From: Natribaculum breve
GTDB taxonomy: Archaea; Halobacteriota; Halobacteria; Halobacteriales; Natrialbaceae
Assembly (NCBI RefSeq): GCF_023008585.1
Contig: NZ_CP095391.1
Location: 434,001-498,000, forward strand
Reading direction: 5' to 3'
DNA length: 64,000 bases
In this document: piece by piece, positions 35,130-44,249 of the stretch
Layout: every line of letters begins with the position of its first letter
Numbering within the stretch: position 1 is the first letter of the stretch
Notes under the pieces: generated by a model
The model's database searches: none
The model's input: the letters and a program-made list of their open reading frames with translations, nothing else
What the model was told of the DNA's origin: nothing
Position numbers and translations under genes: made by a program

Positions 35130-36422
35130 CTATCGATGGTCAGGGAGCTGCCATACGTGTTCGAGATCAACTAGGTCGCTCGCGTCCGGGAGTTCACGGT
35201 CTTCCTGCTCAACGATATCCATGATTTCCTCGGCTCGAAAGACTCGGTTTCGCTCGTTCCCCGTTATTTCGGTGACGACGCCGTCGGCTTTCAGTTGCTC
35301 GACTGCCGTATTCGCAGTTGGGTACGTCACATCGATTCGTTCGCTAATTTCTTTGACAGTGAAATACGGAGTTTCAAACAGCGCGAGTGCGAGTCGTCGT
35401 ACCGAGGGTCGGTCAGCAGCATACCGCGCTTCGTACTGTTTGCGGGTGTCGATAAGGAGCCGTGCCCGAACGAACGCCTCTTCGGCCTGTTGACGGATGC
35501 CACGAAGGAAGAACTGAAACCATGCATCCCATGCACCCTCTTCGCTGACGGCAAGCAGTCGGTCAGCGTACTCCGTCCGGTGGCGTTCGATGTACGAACT
35601 CAAGTAGAGCATTGGATAGTGGAGCGACCGGCTGGCGATGAGCAAAAGAACGACGAGCAAACGGCCGACTCGACCGTTCCCGTCTTTGAACGGATGGATC
35701 GTCTCAAACTGATAGTGGGCGATCGCAATGTCGATCAGGTCAGGCCAGTTCGTCCCGTGCTGGATAAACCCCTCGAGATCGTCCATTAGTCCGGGGACTG
35801 AGCCGCTTTTCGGTGGGATAAACCGGATTTGCGTTCCGTGGAAGTGGGGATGGTCCTCTTCGATGACGGCAAACCCGGGACGGAACTCACCGGGAAGAGG
35901 ATCCTCTTCGTCTGTTCGACCCTGTTCGAGCAGTTGTCCGTGCAGGGTCCGTATGAGCTCCGTCGTGATACTGTCTCGATCGAACCCAGCAGTCCGGAGG
36001 TACGACACCGCCTCCTCGAGTGCGAGGATGTAGTTTCGTGCCTCCTGAACGTCGACTTCATGATCGCTCGTAGGCGTTTTTTCAACTTCGAGTTGGTCGA
36101 TGTCGTATCGGTAGATGTCCGACACTGTGACTGCAGTTCCCTCGACTCGCGATGACTGTTCAGCCTCCTTGTATACGAAGGAACTGAACACTGCACCGGG
36201 GTTCTCGATCTCGCTCCCGAGTCCCTCGAGTCGACCCAATGCCCACATCGCCCGCGCACACTCGGTGATGACTTCCTCGGAGAGATCCACCCGTGGAGGG
36301 AGTGGCTCCGGGAGGTACATCTTCGGAAGTGGCTCGTTCGTTCGGAGTGGGATGTATTGGCCGGGAGCTTCCGATGGAAGATCGTAGCCATCTTTCATTG
36401 TCGCCACTTTCGACCCGCTCAA
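35130..36422 (-). CDS. Fic-domain protein (adenylyltransferase) with own inhibitory helix
   Basis: 430 aa. N-terminal Fic_N-like region with inhibitory motif SSRVEGT (S90-E94), then the full catalytic motif HPFKDGNGRVGRLL starting at H243, flap FIPPKSGSVPGLM, and a C-terminal winged-helix (FTVKEISERIDVTYPTANTA). This is class II Fic architecture, usually AMPylating a protein target and self-inhibited by the Glu. Convergent with the restriction operon. Confidence 0.92.
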   Translation of the reverse strand: MSGSKVATMKDGYDLPSEAPGQYIPLRTNEPLPKMYLPEPLPPRVDLSEEVITECARAMWALGRLEGLGSEIENPGAVFSSFVYKEAEQSSRVEGTAVTVSDIYRYDIDQLEVEKTPTSDHEVDVQEARNYILALEEAVSYLRTAGFDRDSITTELIRTLHGQLLEQGRTDEEDPLPGEFRPGFAVIEEDHPHFHGTQIRFIPPKSGSVPGLMDDLEGFIQHGTNWPDLIDIAIAHYQFETIHPFKDGNGRVGRLLVVLLLIASRSLHYPMLYLSSYIERHRTEYADRLLAVSEEGAWDAWFQFFLRGIRQQAEEAFVRARLLIDTRKQYEARYAADRPSVRRLALALFETPYFTVKEISERIDVTYPTANTAVEQLKADGVVTEITGNERNRVFRAEEIMDIVEQEDRELPDASDLVDLEHVWQLPDHR

Positions 36423-37024
36423 TGAAAATCTTCGGGGTAAAGTTTGAATAGCACACGCATTCTAGTCATCGTTAGTATACTCATCGGGTTCTGGATTGAA
36501 CTAGGGATATAATTGATTTCCACACACAGGTAAAAGAAAGAACTGGTTGGATTGTCGGAGTACGCCGTGGGACCCGAATGGAATCGATACGAACTACCCC
36601 GCTCGAGTGATGTGGGCCAGGCGGGTTTTGTTACTGATAAGTACATCGGTGAAAGCAGGAGTCTGAAAAAGCAGAAAGGGCGGATGTGTCGGTGACCATT
36701 TTCCGGGTGGTTTTTCTAAACCTCCTATTTATGATATTTTAGAAAGGTATGTGAACTGCCTCGAGGTCGAGTGGTTCGAGACACGAAGCAGCTCGTTATC
36801 GAGCGAAACCGACAATTTCCGGACGACCTCGTGGTCCGCCTTAAAATTCTGTGAAGACGACGCTGACGTGGTCTCAATCCGAGACGATCTCGAGCAAGAT
36901 TCCGACGTACCGTCGTTCCACAGCAGCTGGATGGCGTCTACCGACGACGAATACGTCGGGCCAAAGCCCGAAGAGTCGGGGTATTCACCTCGAGCGACGA
37001 TGAACCGCTCAGAGTCGACCGGTG
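36423..37024. other. Intergenic region with a possible short ORF
   Basis: AT-rich to about 36750 with a TATA-like TATTTATGATATTTTA near 36723. A GTG at 36751 opens a frame NCLEVEWFETRSSSLSSETD that runs to 37074, overlapping the next minus-strand gene; it is acidic but has no family match and no good codon bias. I cannot support a gene here. Confidence 0.3.
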
Positions 37025-37258
37025 TCACTCCTCGAGTCGGTCGGCGACCATCGCGTCGACGTTGTAGAAGATGATCCCGACGGAGGCCAGACTCGTCGCC
37101 AGGTAGACGACGAACGGGACGGGGCCGGACGTAACCGTGCCGAGTGCCCCACCGACGATGCCGACGATCAACAGTTCGAACCACGTGAGCAGGCTTCGCG
37201 AGAGGATCGTCGCCCTCGGTCGCACCGTCTCGCCGCTCGAGGTGTCGTCGCCGTCCAT
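37025..37258 (-). CDS. Small two-helix membrane protein after cydB
   Basis: 77 aa; starts three bases after the cydB stop and so is almost certainly in the cyd operon. Two hydrophobic segments, TWFELLIVGIVGGALGTVTS and PFVVYLATSLASVGIIFYNV. It is longer than bacterial CydX (about 37 aa, one helix) and not recognisably homologous. A role as an accessory oxidase subunit is suggested only by position. Confidence 0.7.
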   Translation of the reverse strand: MDGDDTSSGETVRPRATILSRSLLTWFELLIVGIVGGALGTVTSGPVPFVVYLATSLASVGIIFYNVDAMVADRLEE

Positions 37259-37261
37259 TCG

Positions 37262-38269
37262 TCAGTACCCCTCACCGGCTTCGATCGGACCGCTGAACGC
37301 CGAGTAGAGCACTGCGAAGTAGAGGAAGATGAGCGGGAGCAGGATACTCGTACCGATCGTCATGATGTTGAGTGGAAGCGTCGAGACGATCGCGTCGCCG
37401 ACGGTGAGGTTGGTGCCGGGTTCGATCGTCGGGTACATGAGTCGCGCGACGACGGCGACGAGTGCGAACACGAGGCCGCCGCCGGCGACGAACGCCGTGT
37501 AGAACCGATCCTGCCGCGTCGCGACGACGTAAATGCCGCCGAGGACCACGGACGTGACGACGAGTCCGAGCACGAGCGGCGAGAGGAGCTTCTCCCGGAG
37601 CGTGGGGTACGCCGCGTACACGTAGCCGAGCGTGATCACGACGAGCGCGAGATAGGCGACGACGGCCCACTGGCCGTGTGGTCGGAGCTCCGTCCGGAGC
37701 GAGCCTCGAGTTTTGAGTCTGACGAACGCGACGCCGTCGACGATCGTCAGCGCGACGACGACGAGTCCGACGACGACGCCGGGCAGTGTCACGATCGAAC
37801 TGGTGCCGAGCATCCAGTTGCCGACGAACAGACCGAGCAGGAACGGCGCGACGACGCTCCCGAAGACGAACGCCCGACCCCACCAGCGCTGCCAGCGCTC
37901 GTCCTCGCGTTGCTCGTACATCTCCGGTGCGAGTCCGCGGACGATGAGTGCGCCGAGGATCGCGAACATCAGCAGGTAGTATCGCGTGAACACCTCCGCG
38001 TAGACGGCCGGGAAGGCGGCGAACATGGCCCCACCGAACACGACCAGCCACACCTCGTTGCCGTCCCAGAACGGGCCGACCGCTGCGAGTAGCTGCTCGC
38101 GTTCGTGTTCGTCGTCCCTGATCGCGAACAGCGCGCCGGCACCGAAGTCGAACCCGTCGAGAAACAGGAACATCGCGAGGATAAAAAACAGGAGTCCGAA
38201 CCAGATCTCCGGGAGAGGCAGCCCGAACAGCGGCTCGGAGGCAAGCGACGCGAGACTAGTCGTCGTCAT
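37262..38269 (-). CDS. cydB: Cytochrome bd ubiquinol oxidase subunit II
   Basis: 335 aa, about nine transmembrane helices. LPEIWFGLLFFILAMFLFLD then GFDFGAGALFA is the CydB N-terminal signature, and PFWDGNEVWLVVFGGAMFAA the second conserved block. Overlaps the cydA end by 14 bases. Together with CydA it reduces O2 with quinol without pumping protons directly. Confidence 0.95.
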   Translation of the reverse strand: MTTTSLASLASEPLFGLPLPEIWFGLLFFILAMFLFLDGFDFGAGALFAIRDDEHEREQLLAAVGPFWDGNEVWLVVFGGAMFAAFPAVYAEVFTRYYLLMFAILGALIVRGLAPEMYEQREDERWQRWWGRAFVFGSVVAPFLLGLFVGNWMLGTSSIVTLPGVVVGLVVVALTIVDGVAFVRLKTRGSLRTELRPHGQWAVVAYLALVVITLGYVYAAYPTLREKLLSPLVLGLVVTSVVLGGIYVVATRQDRFYTAFVAGGGLVFALVAVVARLMYPTIEPGTNLTVGDAIVSTLPLNIMTIGTSILLPLIFLYFAVLYSAFSGPIEAGEGY

Positions 38270-39692
38270 CGACGCTCACCTCCGCTGGCGGTGCCTGTGG
38301 CTGTTCGCCGTCGATCACCGCGAGGTCGCTGCCCGCTGGCGGTCCCGCACGAATGATGCGGACGACGACGTACGCGTACAGGACGAGCAAGCCGGTGTAG
38401 ACGACGACGAAGCCCACGAGCGTCGCGGTCGCCTCGGCGCCGGTAAGGCCCGTCGAGACGCCCTCGCTCGTCTTCATCACGTCCTGGATGATCCACGGCT
38501 GTCGACCGACCTCGGTCGTGATCCAGCCGAGGTGCACTGCGACGATCCCGAGCAGGGACGACGCCATCAGCGCCTTGTGCAGCAGGTCGTCCTGGAAGAG
38601 TTCGCCGCGCCACCAGCGGTAGCCACCCCAGAACGCGAGCACGATGAACCAGAAGCCGAGCCCGACCATCATCCGGAACGCCCAGAAGACGATCGCGACC
38701 GGCGGCTGTGGCCCTTCGAACTCCTCGAGACCCCGGATCGTCGCCTGTGGGTCACCGCCGCTGGCGAGCCACGACGCACCGCCGGGGATGCCGATGCCGA
38801 AGATCTCCTTGGCGCGTGGATCGAGCAGATCCTGGACGCTCGTCGGGAACGCGACGATGTACTCCGGGACGTAGGATTCGGTCTCCCAGACCGCCTCCAT
38901 GGCGGCGAACTTCTGTGGCTGGGTCTCGAAGACGTGCCTGGCGTAGAAGTCGCCGTGGATCACCTGCAACGGGGCCGTGATGATCAACGCGACCAGCGCG
39001 ATCTTGAGCGTCGTCTCCCAGAACCCGACGTTCTCGACCTGATATCCCCAGACGTGGTGCCGGAAGACGTAGTAGGCCCCGACGCCCGCCATGAACAGCG
39101 CGACGGACTCGAGTGCCGAGTTCTGCATGTGCACGTACATCCAGAAAAATCTCGGATTGAAGTACGCCGCCATCGGATCGACGAGCCGGACGACCTGATC
39201 GCCGTTTTCGGTCACCAGTTCGTAGCCACGAGGCGTCTGCATCCACGAGTTCGCGATCAGGATCCACACCGCCGACAGCCACGTCCCGACGCCGACCGCG
39301 ACGCTCGAGACGAAAAACAGGGCGTCACTGACGCGCTCGCGGCCGAAGACGAACACGCCGAGGAACGTCGCCTCGAGCATGAACGCCATCATTCCCTCGA
39401 ACGCGAGGGGGCCGCCGAATAGCTCGCCTGCGGCCGTCGAGAAGACACCGAAGTTCGTCCCGAACTCGAACTCGAGGACGATACCGGTGACGGTGCCGAC
39501 GACGAAACTTATCGCGAAGATTCGCGTCCAGAACCGCCGTAACTGTTCGTAGATCGGCTTGCCGGTCCGTATCTCCTTCCAGGTGAAGTAGATGAGAAAG
39601 GGCGCGAGGCCCATGCTCATCACTGGAAAGATGATGTGGACGATAGTCGTGACGGCGAACTGAAGGCGACTGGCGATGACGGGATCGAGCAT
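38256..39692 (-). CDS. cydA: Cytochrome bd ubiquinol oxidase subunit I
   Basis: 478 aa. H19 in the first helix, YVHMQNSALES (axial His), and the quinol-site hallmark GRQPW are present. The Q loop is short, placing it in the L-deficient/CIO-like group. The protein binds hemes b558, b595 and d or a variant. First gene of cydA-cydB-small protein, transcribed away from a 542-base gene-free region that should hold its promoter. Confidence 0.95.
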   Translation of the reverse strand: MLDPVIASRLQFAVTTIVHIIFPVMSMGLAPFLIYFTWKEIRTGKPIYEQLRRFWTRIFAISFVVGTVTGIVLEFEFGTNFGVFSTAAGELFGGPLAFEGMMAFMLEATFLGVFVFGRERVSDALFFVSSVAVGVGTWLSAVWILIANSWMQTPRGYELVTENGDQVVRLVDPMAAYFNPRFFWMYVHMQNSALESVALFMAGVGAYYVFRHHVWGYQVENVGFWETTLKIALVALIITAPLQVIHGDFYARHVFETQPQKFAAMEAVWETESYVPEYIVAFPTSVQDLLDPRAKEIFGIGIPGGASWLASGGDPQATIRGLEEFEGPQPPVAIVFWAFRMMVGLGFWFIVLAFWGGYRWWRGELFQDDLLHKALMASSLLGIVAVHLGWITTEVGRQPWIIQDVMKTSEGVSTGLTGAEATATLVGFVVVYTGLLVLYAYVVVRIIRAGPPAGSDLAVIDGEQPQAPPAEVSVDDDD

Positions 39693-40234
39693 GATTACGT
39701 CGTGGTTGGGCAGATTTCCGCGGATCGCCGTTCGAGCGGCGGTATATCAGACGTCTCGAGACGTTCGACGATACCACACCGAGTCACCGATGGACGGCGG
39801 ACGACCACTGCGACCGATTCGTGGCGTGTCTCGACGGCGCGTCATGGCTCCCGGGACGTGGAACCACCGGGACGTGAGACTCGTGACCTCGAATCGACTG
39901 CAACGGGTATCGCTTCTGGGTACGGTCGTCTCGCCTCGTCGACCGTGCCAGCACGTGAGTTTCTCCTCGGATCGATCGGGTTCATTCGGATCGGAATCGG
40001 GACGGCGGGTCGCGTGGATACGGGTGTAGTTGTATATCATAGCTGGACCGACTAAAAACGTGCCGCCTAACACCGACTCCGTCGACACTGCCAGACGGGA
40101 GCGGGCGCGTGGCCGACGACCTCGCGTTTATACTACCGGACAACAGTCAGTGACTACTCGATCGCGTCTCGACGGCTGTCGTCAGGACAGCGTCTCGAGT
40201 GCGATCGATGGCCACACCGTGTCGTCCGGCAGTA
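39693..40234. other. Gene-free region upstream of cydA
   Basis: 542 bases with no acceptable ORF. AT-rich TTGTATATCATAG near 40030 may be a TATA element. No repeats or hairpins of note. Confidence 0.3.
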
Positions 40235-40909
40235 TCACCCCTGGCTTTTTTCGTCGTTCGTCGGTTCGTCGGTTCGCTGGCGCTGCATGTTGACGCCCGT
40301 GGCGCGAGCAACGGCGACGAGAAACCCAAGTCCGCGCTGGACGTCGGGGTCGCGAAGCGCGCGCAGGAGCCCGACTACGCCGAGTCGCTCCGGTGGCGCG
40401 TCCGTGGCCGCTGCAGTGCCGACCCCGTCGAGGAGTGCCGTGACGCCGCTGACCGTGTCCGGATCCGCCGTCGTATCGGCGATTTCGCCCAGCGAGCTTC
40501 CCAGTTCGCCGACCGACGTGACGATGTCGTCGTCCATCGCGGCAGAGAGCAACGACGCCGCATTCGCGACTCCGACCAGCGTTTCCAGATCGCCGTCGGC
40601 CTCGAGTCGGGCGACCCGTTCCAGGCCAGCGGCCAGATCGTCGGCGTTGGCACCGACTGCGTCCGCCAGTCGAACAGTCTCCTCGGTGGCGATTCCGTCG
40701 ACCGCTTCGCCGAGCGTCGCCGACGTCGCCGCCAGGTCAACGACCAGCCGGTCGTCGAGCGCCTCGCTCGCCAGTTCCGTCGCGTCCAGCAGCTGATTGA
40801 GAAGCCCCACCCGGTGGATGAGGGCGGCGACCTCCTCGGGATTCTCGGCGATCGCGTCGACGAGCAGCTGGTCGACCTCGTCGTCTCCCGTGATCGTGTT
40901 CTCGGTCAT
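40235..40909 (-). CDS. DUF1641 family protein, SQR partner
   Basis: 224 aa, almost wholly helical, with VAALIHRVGLLNQLLDATEL and the DUF1641 segment LRALRDPDVQRGLGFLVAVA near the C-terminus. Starts three bases after the SQR stop, so co-transcribed. DUF1641 proteins are frequent neighbours of FAD-dependent sulfide:quinone oxidoreductases and formate-dehydrogenase-like enzymes; the role is unknown, perhaps membrane attachment or quinone access. Confidence 0.85.
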   Translation of the reverse strand: MTENTITGDDEVDQLLVDAIAENPEEVAALIHRVGLLNQLLDATELASEALDDRLVVDLAATSATLGEAVDGIATEETVRLADAVGANADDLAAGLERVARLEADGDLETLVGVANAASLLSAAMDDDIVTSVGELGSSLGEIADTTADPDTVSGVTALLDGVGTAAATDAPPERLGVVGLLRALRDPDVQRGLGFLVAVARATGVNMQRQRTDEPTNDEKSQG

Positions 40910-40912
40910 GGT

Positions 40913-42079
40913 TCAGAGGAGTCCTCGAGCGGTCAGCCAGTAGGATTCGTTGTACGCGAGTTTCGCCCAGTGGATGAACCGCGACGGTGGCCGAACCACC
41001 GGTTGCTCGTCGTACCCGAACGAGACGAACGTCGCTTTCTCGAGTCCGGTCTCGACGAAACAGAGCGTCTTGCCGTCGTACCTGGCGGTCGGGGGATGCC
41101 CGCGAACCTCGCTCGCGATCCGGTCGGCGACGACGCCGGCCTGGTAGTGTGCGGCGCTGCCGGCCTTGCTCGTCGGCACGTCGGTGATGTCACCGATCGC
41201 GTAGACGTCGTCCGCGCGCGTCGCCTCCAGCGTGTGCCGGTCGACCTCGATCCACTCGTCGCCGAGGTCGGCACGACTGGCGAGGTCACTCCCGGCGTGT
41301 GGCGGGATCGTCACGAGGAGATCGTACTCGAGCGTTCGCTCGTCCGTCGTGGCGACCGTCTGGCGGTCCGGATCGACGGACTCGACCTCGAAGGACGTCT
41401 CGAGGCCGATCTCTCGCTCCTCGAACAGGGGCGTCACCCAGTCGGCGACCGACTCGAGACCGTGTGCTCGCTCGAGGGGGTAGGTGTACGTGATATCGAT
41501 ATCGTCTCGACAGCCGCGTTTCTGCAACCACTCGTCTGCGATGAGGGGAAACTCGATGGGGGCTGCCGGACACATGTGTGGCATCCCGATCGTACTCACG
41601 ACCAGGTGTCCCGACGTGAACTCGGCCAGTTCGTCGCGGAGCCTCTCGGCACCCGCTGCGCTGTAGAAGTGGTGGCCCCCGTCGGTGAGTCCGTCGATCG
41701 TTTCCGGGACGAGCGTCGTCCCGGTCGCGACGACGAGATGGTCGTACGAGAGCGCCTCGTTTTCGTCCTCGAACGCCAGTCGCCTGGCGTCGGTATCGAC
41801 GTCGACGACGCGATCGATGCGAAGGTCGACCCGCTGGTCGAGGAGTTCGCGGTTCGGACGACGGCTGTCGGCGACGTCCTTCCTGTTGAACGCGACGTAC
41901 AGGAAGATCGGCTTGTACACGTGATCCGGAGAGTCCGTGACGAGCGTCAGGTCGACGTCGCCGGCGTCGAGCTCCTCGCGTAGTTCGGTCGCGAGTTTGT
42001 TCGCGACGACCGTCCCGCCGGTCCCACCGCCGACGATCACGATGCGTTGCTCGCGTCCAGTCTCACGATCACTCGACAT
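40913..42079 (-). CDS. sqr: Sulfide:quinone oxidoreductase-like flavoprotein
   Basis: 388 aa. FAD site RIVIVGGGTGGTVVANKLA, DHVYKPIFLYVAF near the flavin, STIGMPHMCPAAPIEFPLIA with a candidate redox Cys, and a second Cys in KTLCFVETGLEKATFVSFGY, fitting SQR and related type II NADH dehydrogenase-like enzymes. The C-terminus FIHWAKLAYNESYW is amphipathic and could bind the membrane. Oxidation of sulfide with electrons to quinone is the likely reaction; a terminal oxidase (cydAB) lies downstream. Confidence 0.85.
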   Translation of the reverse strand: MSSDRETGREQRIVIVGGGTGGTVVANKLATELREELDAGDVDLTLVTDSPDHVYKPIFLYVAFNRKDVADSRRPNRELLDQRVDLRIDRVVDVDTDARRLAFEDENEALSYDHLVVATGTTLVPETIDGLTDGGHHFYSAAGAERLRDELAEFTSGHLVVSTIGMPHMCPAAPIEFPLIADEWLQKRGCRDDIDITYTYPLERAHGLESVADWVTPLFEEREIGLETSFEVESVDPDRQTVATTDERTLEYDLLVTIPPHAGSDLASRADLGDEWIEVDRHTLEATRADDVYAIGDITDVPTSKAGSAAHYQAGVVADRIASEVRGHPPTARYDGKTLCFVETGLEKATFVSFGYDEQPVVRPPSRFIHWAKLAYNESYWLTARGLL

Positions 42080-42461
42080 ACGTTGTCTCGGTCGCGACGA
42101 CCGAGTTCGGACGAGACTGTCGGTTCTGTAGATCTGTCATTTTTCGCAACTCGAGGGGGAAACGGCATATCAAGCGGTATTCCCGTCCCGTAGTACGCTG
42201 GGCTTAGTTCGGAGAGCTAATAAAATGGTAAGTCGAATGATGGATTTCCGTTAATTCGTGGATTACTATCGTTACTCGGCGAGAGGATCTCGCCGTGTGT
42301 GGCAGAGAAGAGGGCAGACGGTAACAGCTCGTACACAGTGGCGTGGATCTGTCAGCGAACTCGGCTTCAGATCGTCGGAGACCGCGTCAGTAGTGACGGC
42401 ACGTCTCCACGGCCTGAAAGCCGGGTCGTACGCCCGTTGTGCGGTACCGTCTCATAATGAT
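42080..42461. other. Gene-free region upstream of sqr and the siderophore operon
   Basis: No gene supported. Contains the divergent promoter region for sqr. An IR-bounded repeat follows at 42462-42528, and an AT-rich TTTTATTAAGG at 42590-42600 is the likely TATA element of the siderophore operon. Confidence 0.35.
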
Positions 42462-42528
42462 GGCTGTGACTGGTTGCCGACGCGACCGCAATGACGGTTC
42501 GCCGTTGTGGCGGTATAGACTCACAGCT
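42462..42528. repeat. 67-bp repeat with GGCTGTGA/TCACAGC ends, copy A
   Basis: Starts GGCTGTGACTGGTTGCCGAC and ends GGCGGTATAGACTCACAGC. A near copy lies at 47629-47694, so the pair brackets the siderophore operon. Inverted ends suggest a tiny mobile element or a bound structure. Confidence 0.65.
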
Positions 42529-42621
42529 CTCGTTATCAGAGGTACTAGTACGGCCAGCGTAAACAATCTTACTTGATGTAATACAAAACAATTTTATTAA
42601 GGACTTCTGTAATGTCGGTCG

Positions 42622-43791
42622 ATGGGTGATCAACTGAATCGACGGCAGGTGATCGCTGCTAGTGGTATCGGGATAGCGGGTGCACTCGCAGGTTGTACCT
42701 CCAGTCTCCGCAGTCGATCAGGTGACGGTACGACTGAGACCGGCGAAACGTACACAGTCTCGATGGAGCCGATGGGAGAAGTCGAGTTCTCGAGCGTCCC
42801 CGAGACGTTCGTCGGACGGTTCGGCTTCGTCGTCGACGTCGCGGCGGCGCTCGACGAACTCGAATCGCTCGTCGCGATGTACAGCAACTACTCGATGGTC
42901 GGCCACAGTCACTTCTACGACGAACTCGAGACCGTCTCGATCGACCCCGCAGAGATCGAAGAGCTTCACACGGACGACTGGGACATCCGCCTCGAGCGGT
43001 TGTACGAGCTCGCTCCCGACTTCACGGCGATCGATCCGAACTACCTGATCCACTACACCCAGTTCGACGAGGACGATGTCGACCAGTTCATCGATCGAGT
43101 CGGACCGTTTCTCCACAACGAGAGTCAGAGTGAACGGGCCGACGGGTGGCCGACCTGGCCCGACGGCGACTACCCGTACCTGACACTCGCCGAGTTCACG
43201 CGGATCTACGGCGAGGCCTTCCAGAAAACGGCGCGCGCCGAGGCCATCATCGAGCTCAACGAGGAGGTCCGCGAAACGGTCAGAGACCGCCTCCCACCGA
43301 AGTCAGAGCGCCCAACTGTCGCCGTCGGGAGTCTTCACGATGGAACCTGGTACCTCCGTACGTTCGCCGACGCGCCCGAGAAAACCTACGGAGCGATGCA
43401 CTATCGGGAGCTCGGCGCTCGAGATGCTGTCGCCGAACACGGCAGTGGTCGCGTGCAAGCCGAGATGGAGCTGATGCTCGAGATCGATCCCGACGTCTTC
43501 GTCTGGCGTCACGGTCTGTTCGACCCCGATGGCGTGTCCGAGACGCTCGAGGAACTCGAAGACGACACGCTCGCCAGCCAACTGTCGTGTGTCGACTCGG
43601 GGCGGTTCTACGTCGGCGGCAGTCCCGATCAGGGGCCGATCGTGAACACGTTTCAGACGGAGATGCTCGCGAAACAGCTCTATCCCGACGAGTTCGGGGC
43701 GTACCACGGTCTCGGTGAGATTCCGATCGACGAGCAGCTGTTCGACCGCGACCGGATCGACGAGATCGTTCGTGGGGAGGGACTCGAATGA
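42622..43791 (+). CDS. Iron-siderophore ABC transporter substrate-binding lipoprotein
   Basis: 389 aa. Tat lipoprotein signal NRRQVIAASGIGIAGALAGC with lipidated C25. The fold is FecB/FepB-like (periplasmic-binding PF01497 type): FVGRFGFVVDVAAALDELES early, a long helical backbone, then PTVAVGSLHDGTWYLRTF. First gene of an operon; the next start overlaps its stop by four bases. Presumably captures ferric siderophores or heme outside the cell. Confidence 0.88.
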   Translation: MGDQLNRRQVIAASGIGIAGALAGCTSSLRSRSGDGTTETGETYTVSMEPMGEVEFSSVPETFVGRFGFVVDVAAALDELESLVAMYSNYSMVGHSHFYDELETVSIDPAEIEELHTDDWDIRLERLYELAPDFTAIDPNYLIHYTQFDEDDVDQFIDRVGPFLHNESQSERADGWPTWPDGDYPYLTLAEFTRIYGEAFQKTARAEAIIELNEEVRETVRDRLPPKSERPTVAVGSLHDGTWYLRTFADAPEKTYGAMHYRELGARDAVAEHGSGRVQAEMELMLEIDPDVFVWRHGLFDPDGVSETLEELEDDTLASQLSCVDSGRFYVGGSPDQGPIVNTFQTEMLAKQLYPDEFGAYHGLGEIPIDEQLFDRDRIDEIVRGEGLE

Positions 43792-44240
43792 GCACGCTCG
43801 AGACGGAGAAAGAGCTTGCCGAAGAGTTCGTCGTCGCCGCCTTCGAGAAAGACGACCGGGAGACGGTTCGCCGGATGCTCGCGTCGGACGCGCTCGTTCA
43901 TACGCCGAACGTTCCCGGACCGGGACTCGACGCCGATGGGTTCGAGACGCAGATCCTCGAGGTCTTCCACGGCGCGTTCACCGACCTATCGATAGCGATC
44001 GAGTCACTGATCGCAGAGGGAGCGACCGTGGTCTGTCGGTTCACGATGGCCGGAACGCACGAAGGCGACTTTCGCGGGATCGAGTCGAGCGGCGAGACGA
44101 TCGTCGTCACGGGGGTCGTCGAGCTTCGCCTCACCGACACGGGAATCGTGGAACTGTGGCACACGACCGACAGTCTCGAGTTACTCGAACAGATCACAGA
44201 CGCCGGCCACGGAGACGACCACGGTGAACGTGGTGAATAA
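43788..44240 (+). CDS. SnoaL-like (NTF2-fold) protein in the siderophore operon
   Basis: 150 aa. EEFVVAAFEKDDRETVRRML, THEGDFRGIESSGETIVVTG and IVELWHTTDSLELLEQI form a SnoaL-like ester-cyclase fold. Overlaps the lipoprotein gene by four bases, so it belongs to the operon. SnoaL proteins cyclise or hydrolyse polyketides; here a role in processing an imported siderophore is an inference from position. Confidence 0.8.
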   Translation: MSTLETEKELAEEFVVAAFEKDDRETVRRMLASDALVHTPNVPGPGLDADGFETQILEVFHGAFTDLSIAIESLIAEGATVVCRFTMAGTHEGDFRGIESSGETIVVTGVVELRLTDTGIVELWHTTDSLELLEQITDAGHGDDHGERGE

Positions 44241-44249
44241 CGCGTACCG

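Noticed and set aside
30099..36422. The Fic gene as third component of the McrBC-like system
   Set aside because: It is convergent, separated by a hairpin, and has a complete class II Fic architecture with its own inhibitory motif, so it is more simply an independent gene.
16400..36500. Provirus or integrative element
   Set aside because: A phiH1-type repressor, toxin-antitoxin genes and IS elements are present, but I find no integrase, capsid, terminase or replication gene and no att-like direct repeats or tRNA gene at the edges.
36751..37074. 107-codon GTG-started frame with a TATA-like sequence upstream
   Set aside because: No family match, Ser/Asp-rich irregular sequence, and its 3' part overlaps the cyd-operon small gene on the other strand.
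37022..38092. 356-codon plus-strand frame opposite cydB
   Set aside because: Very Arg/Asp-rich with no hydrophobic core; cydB on the other strand is certain.
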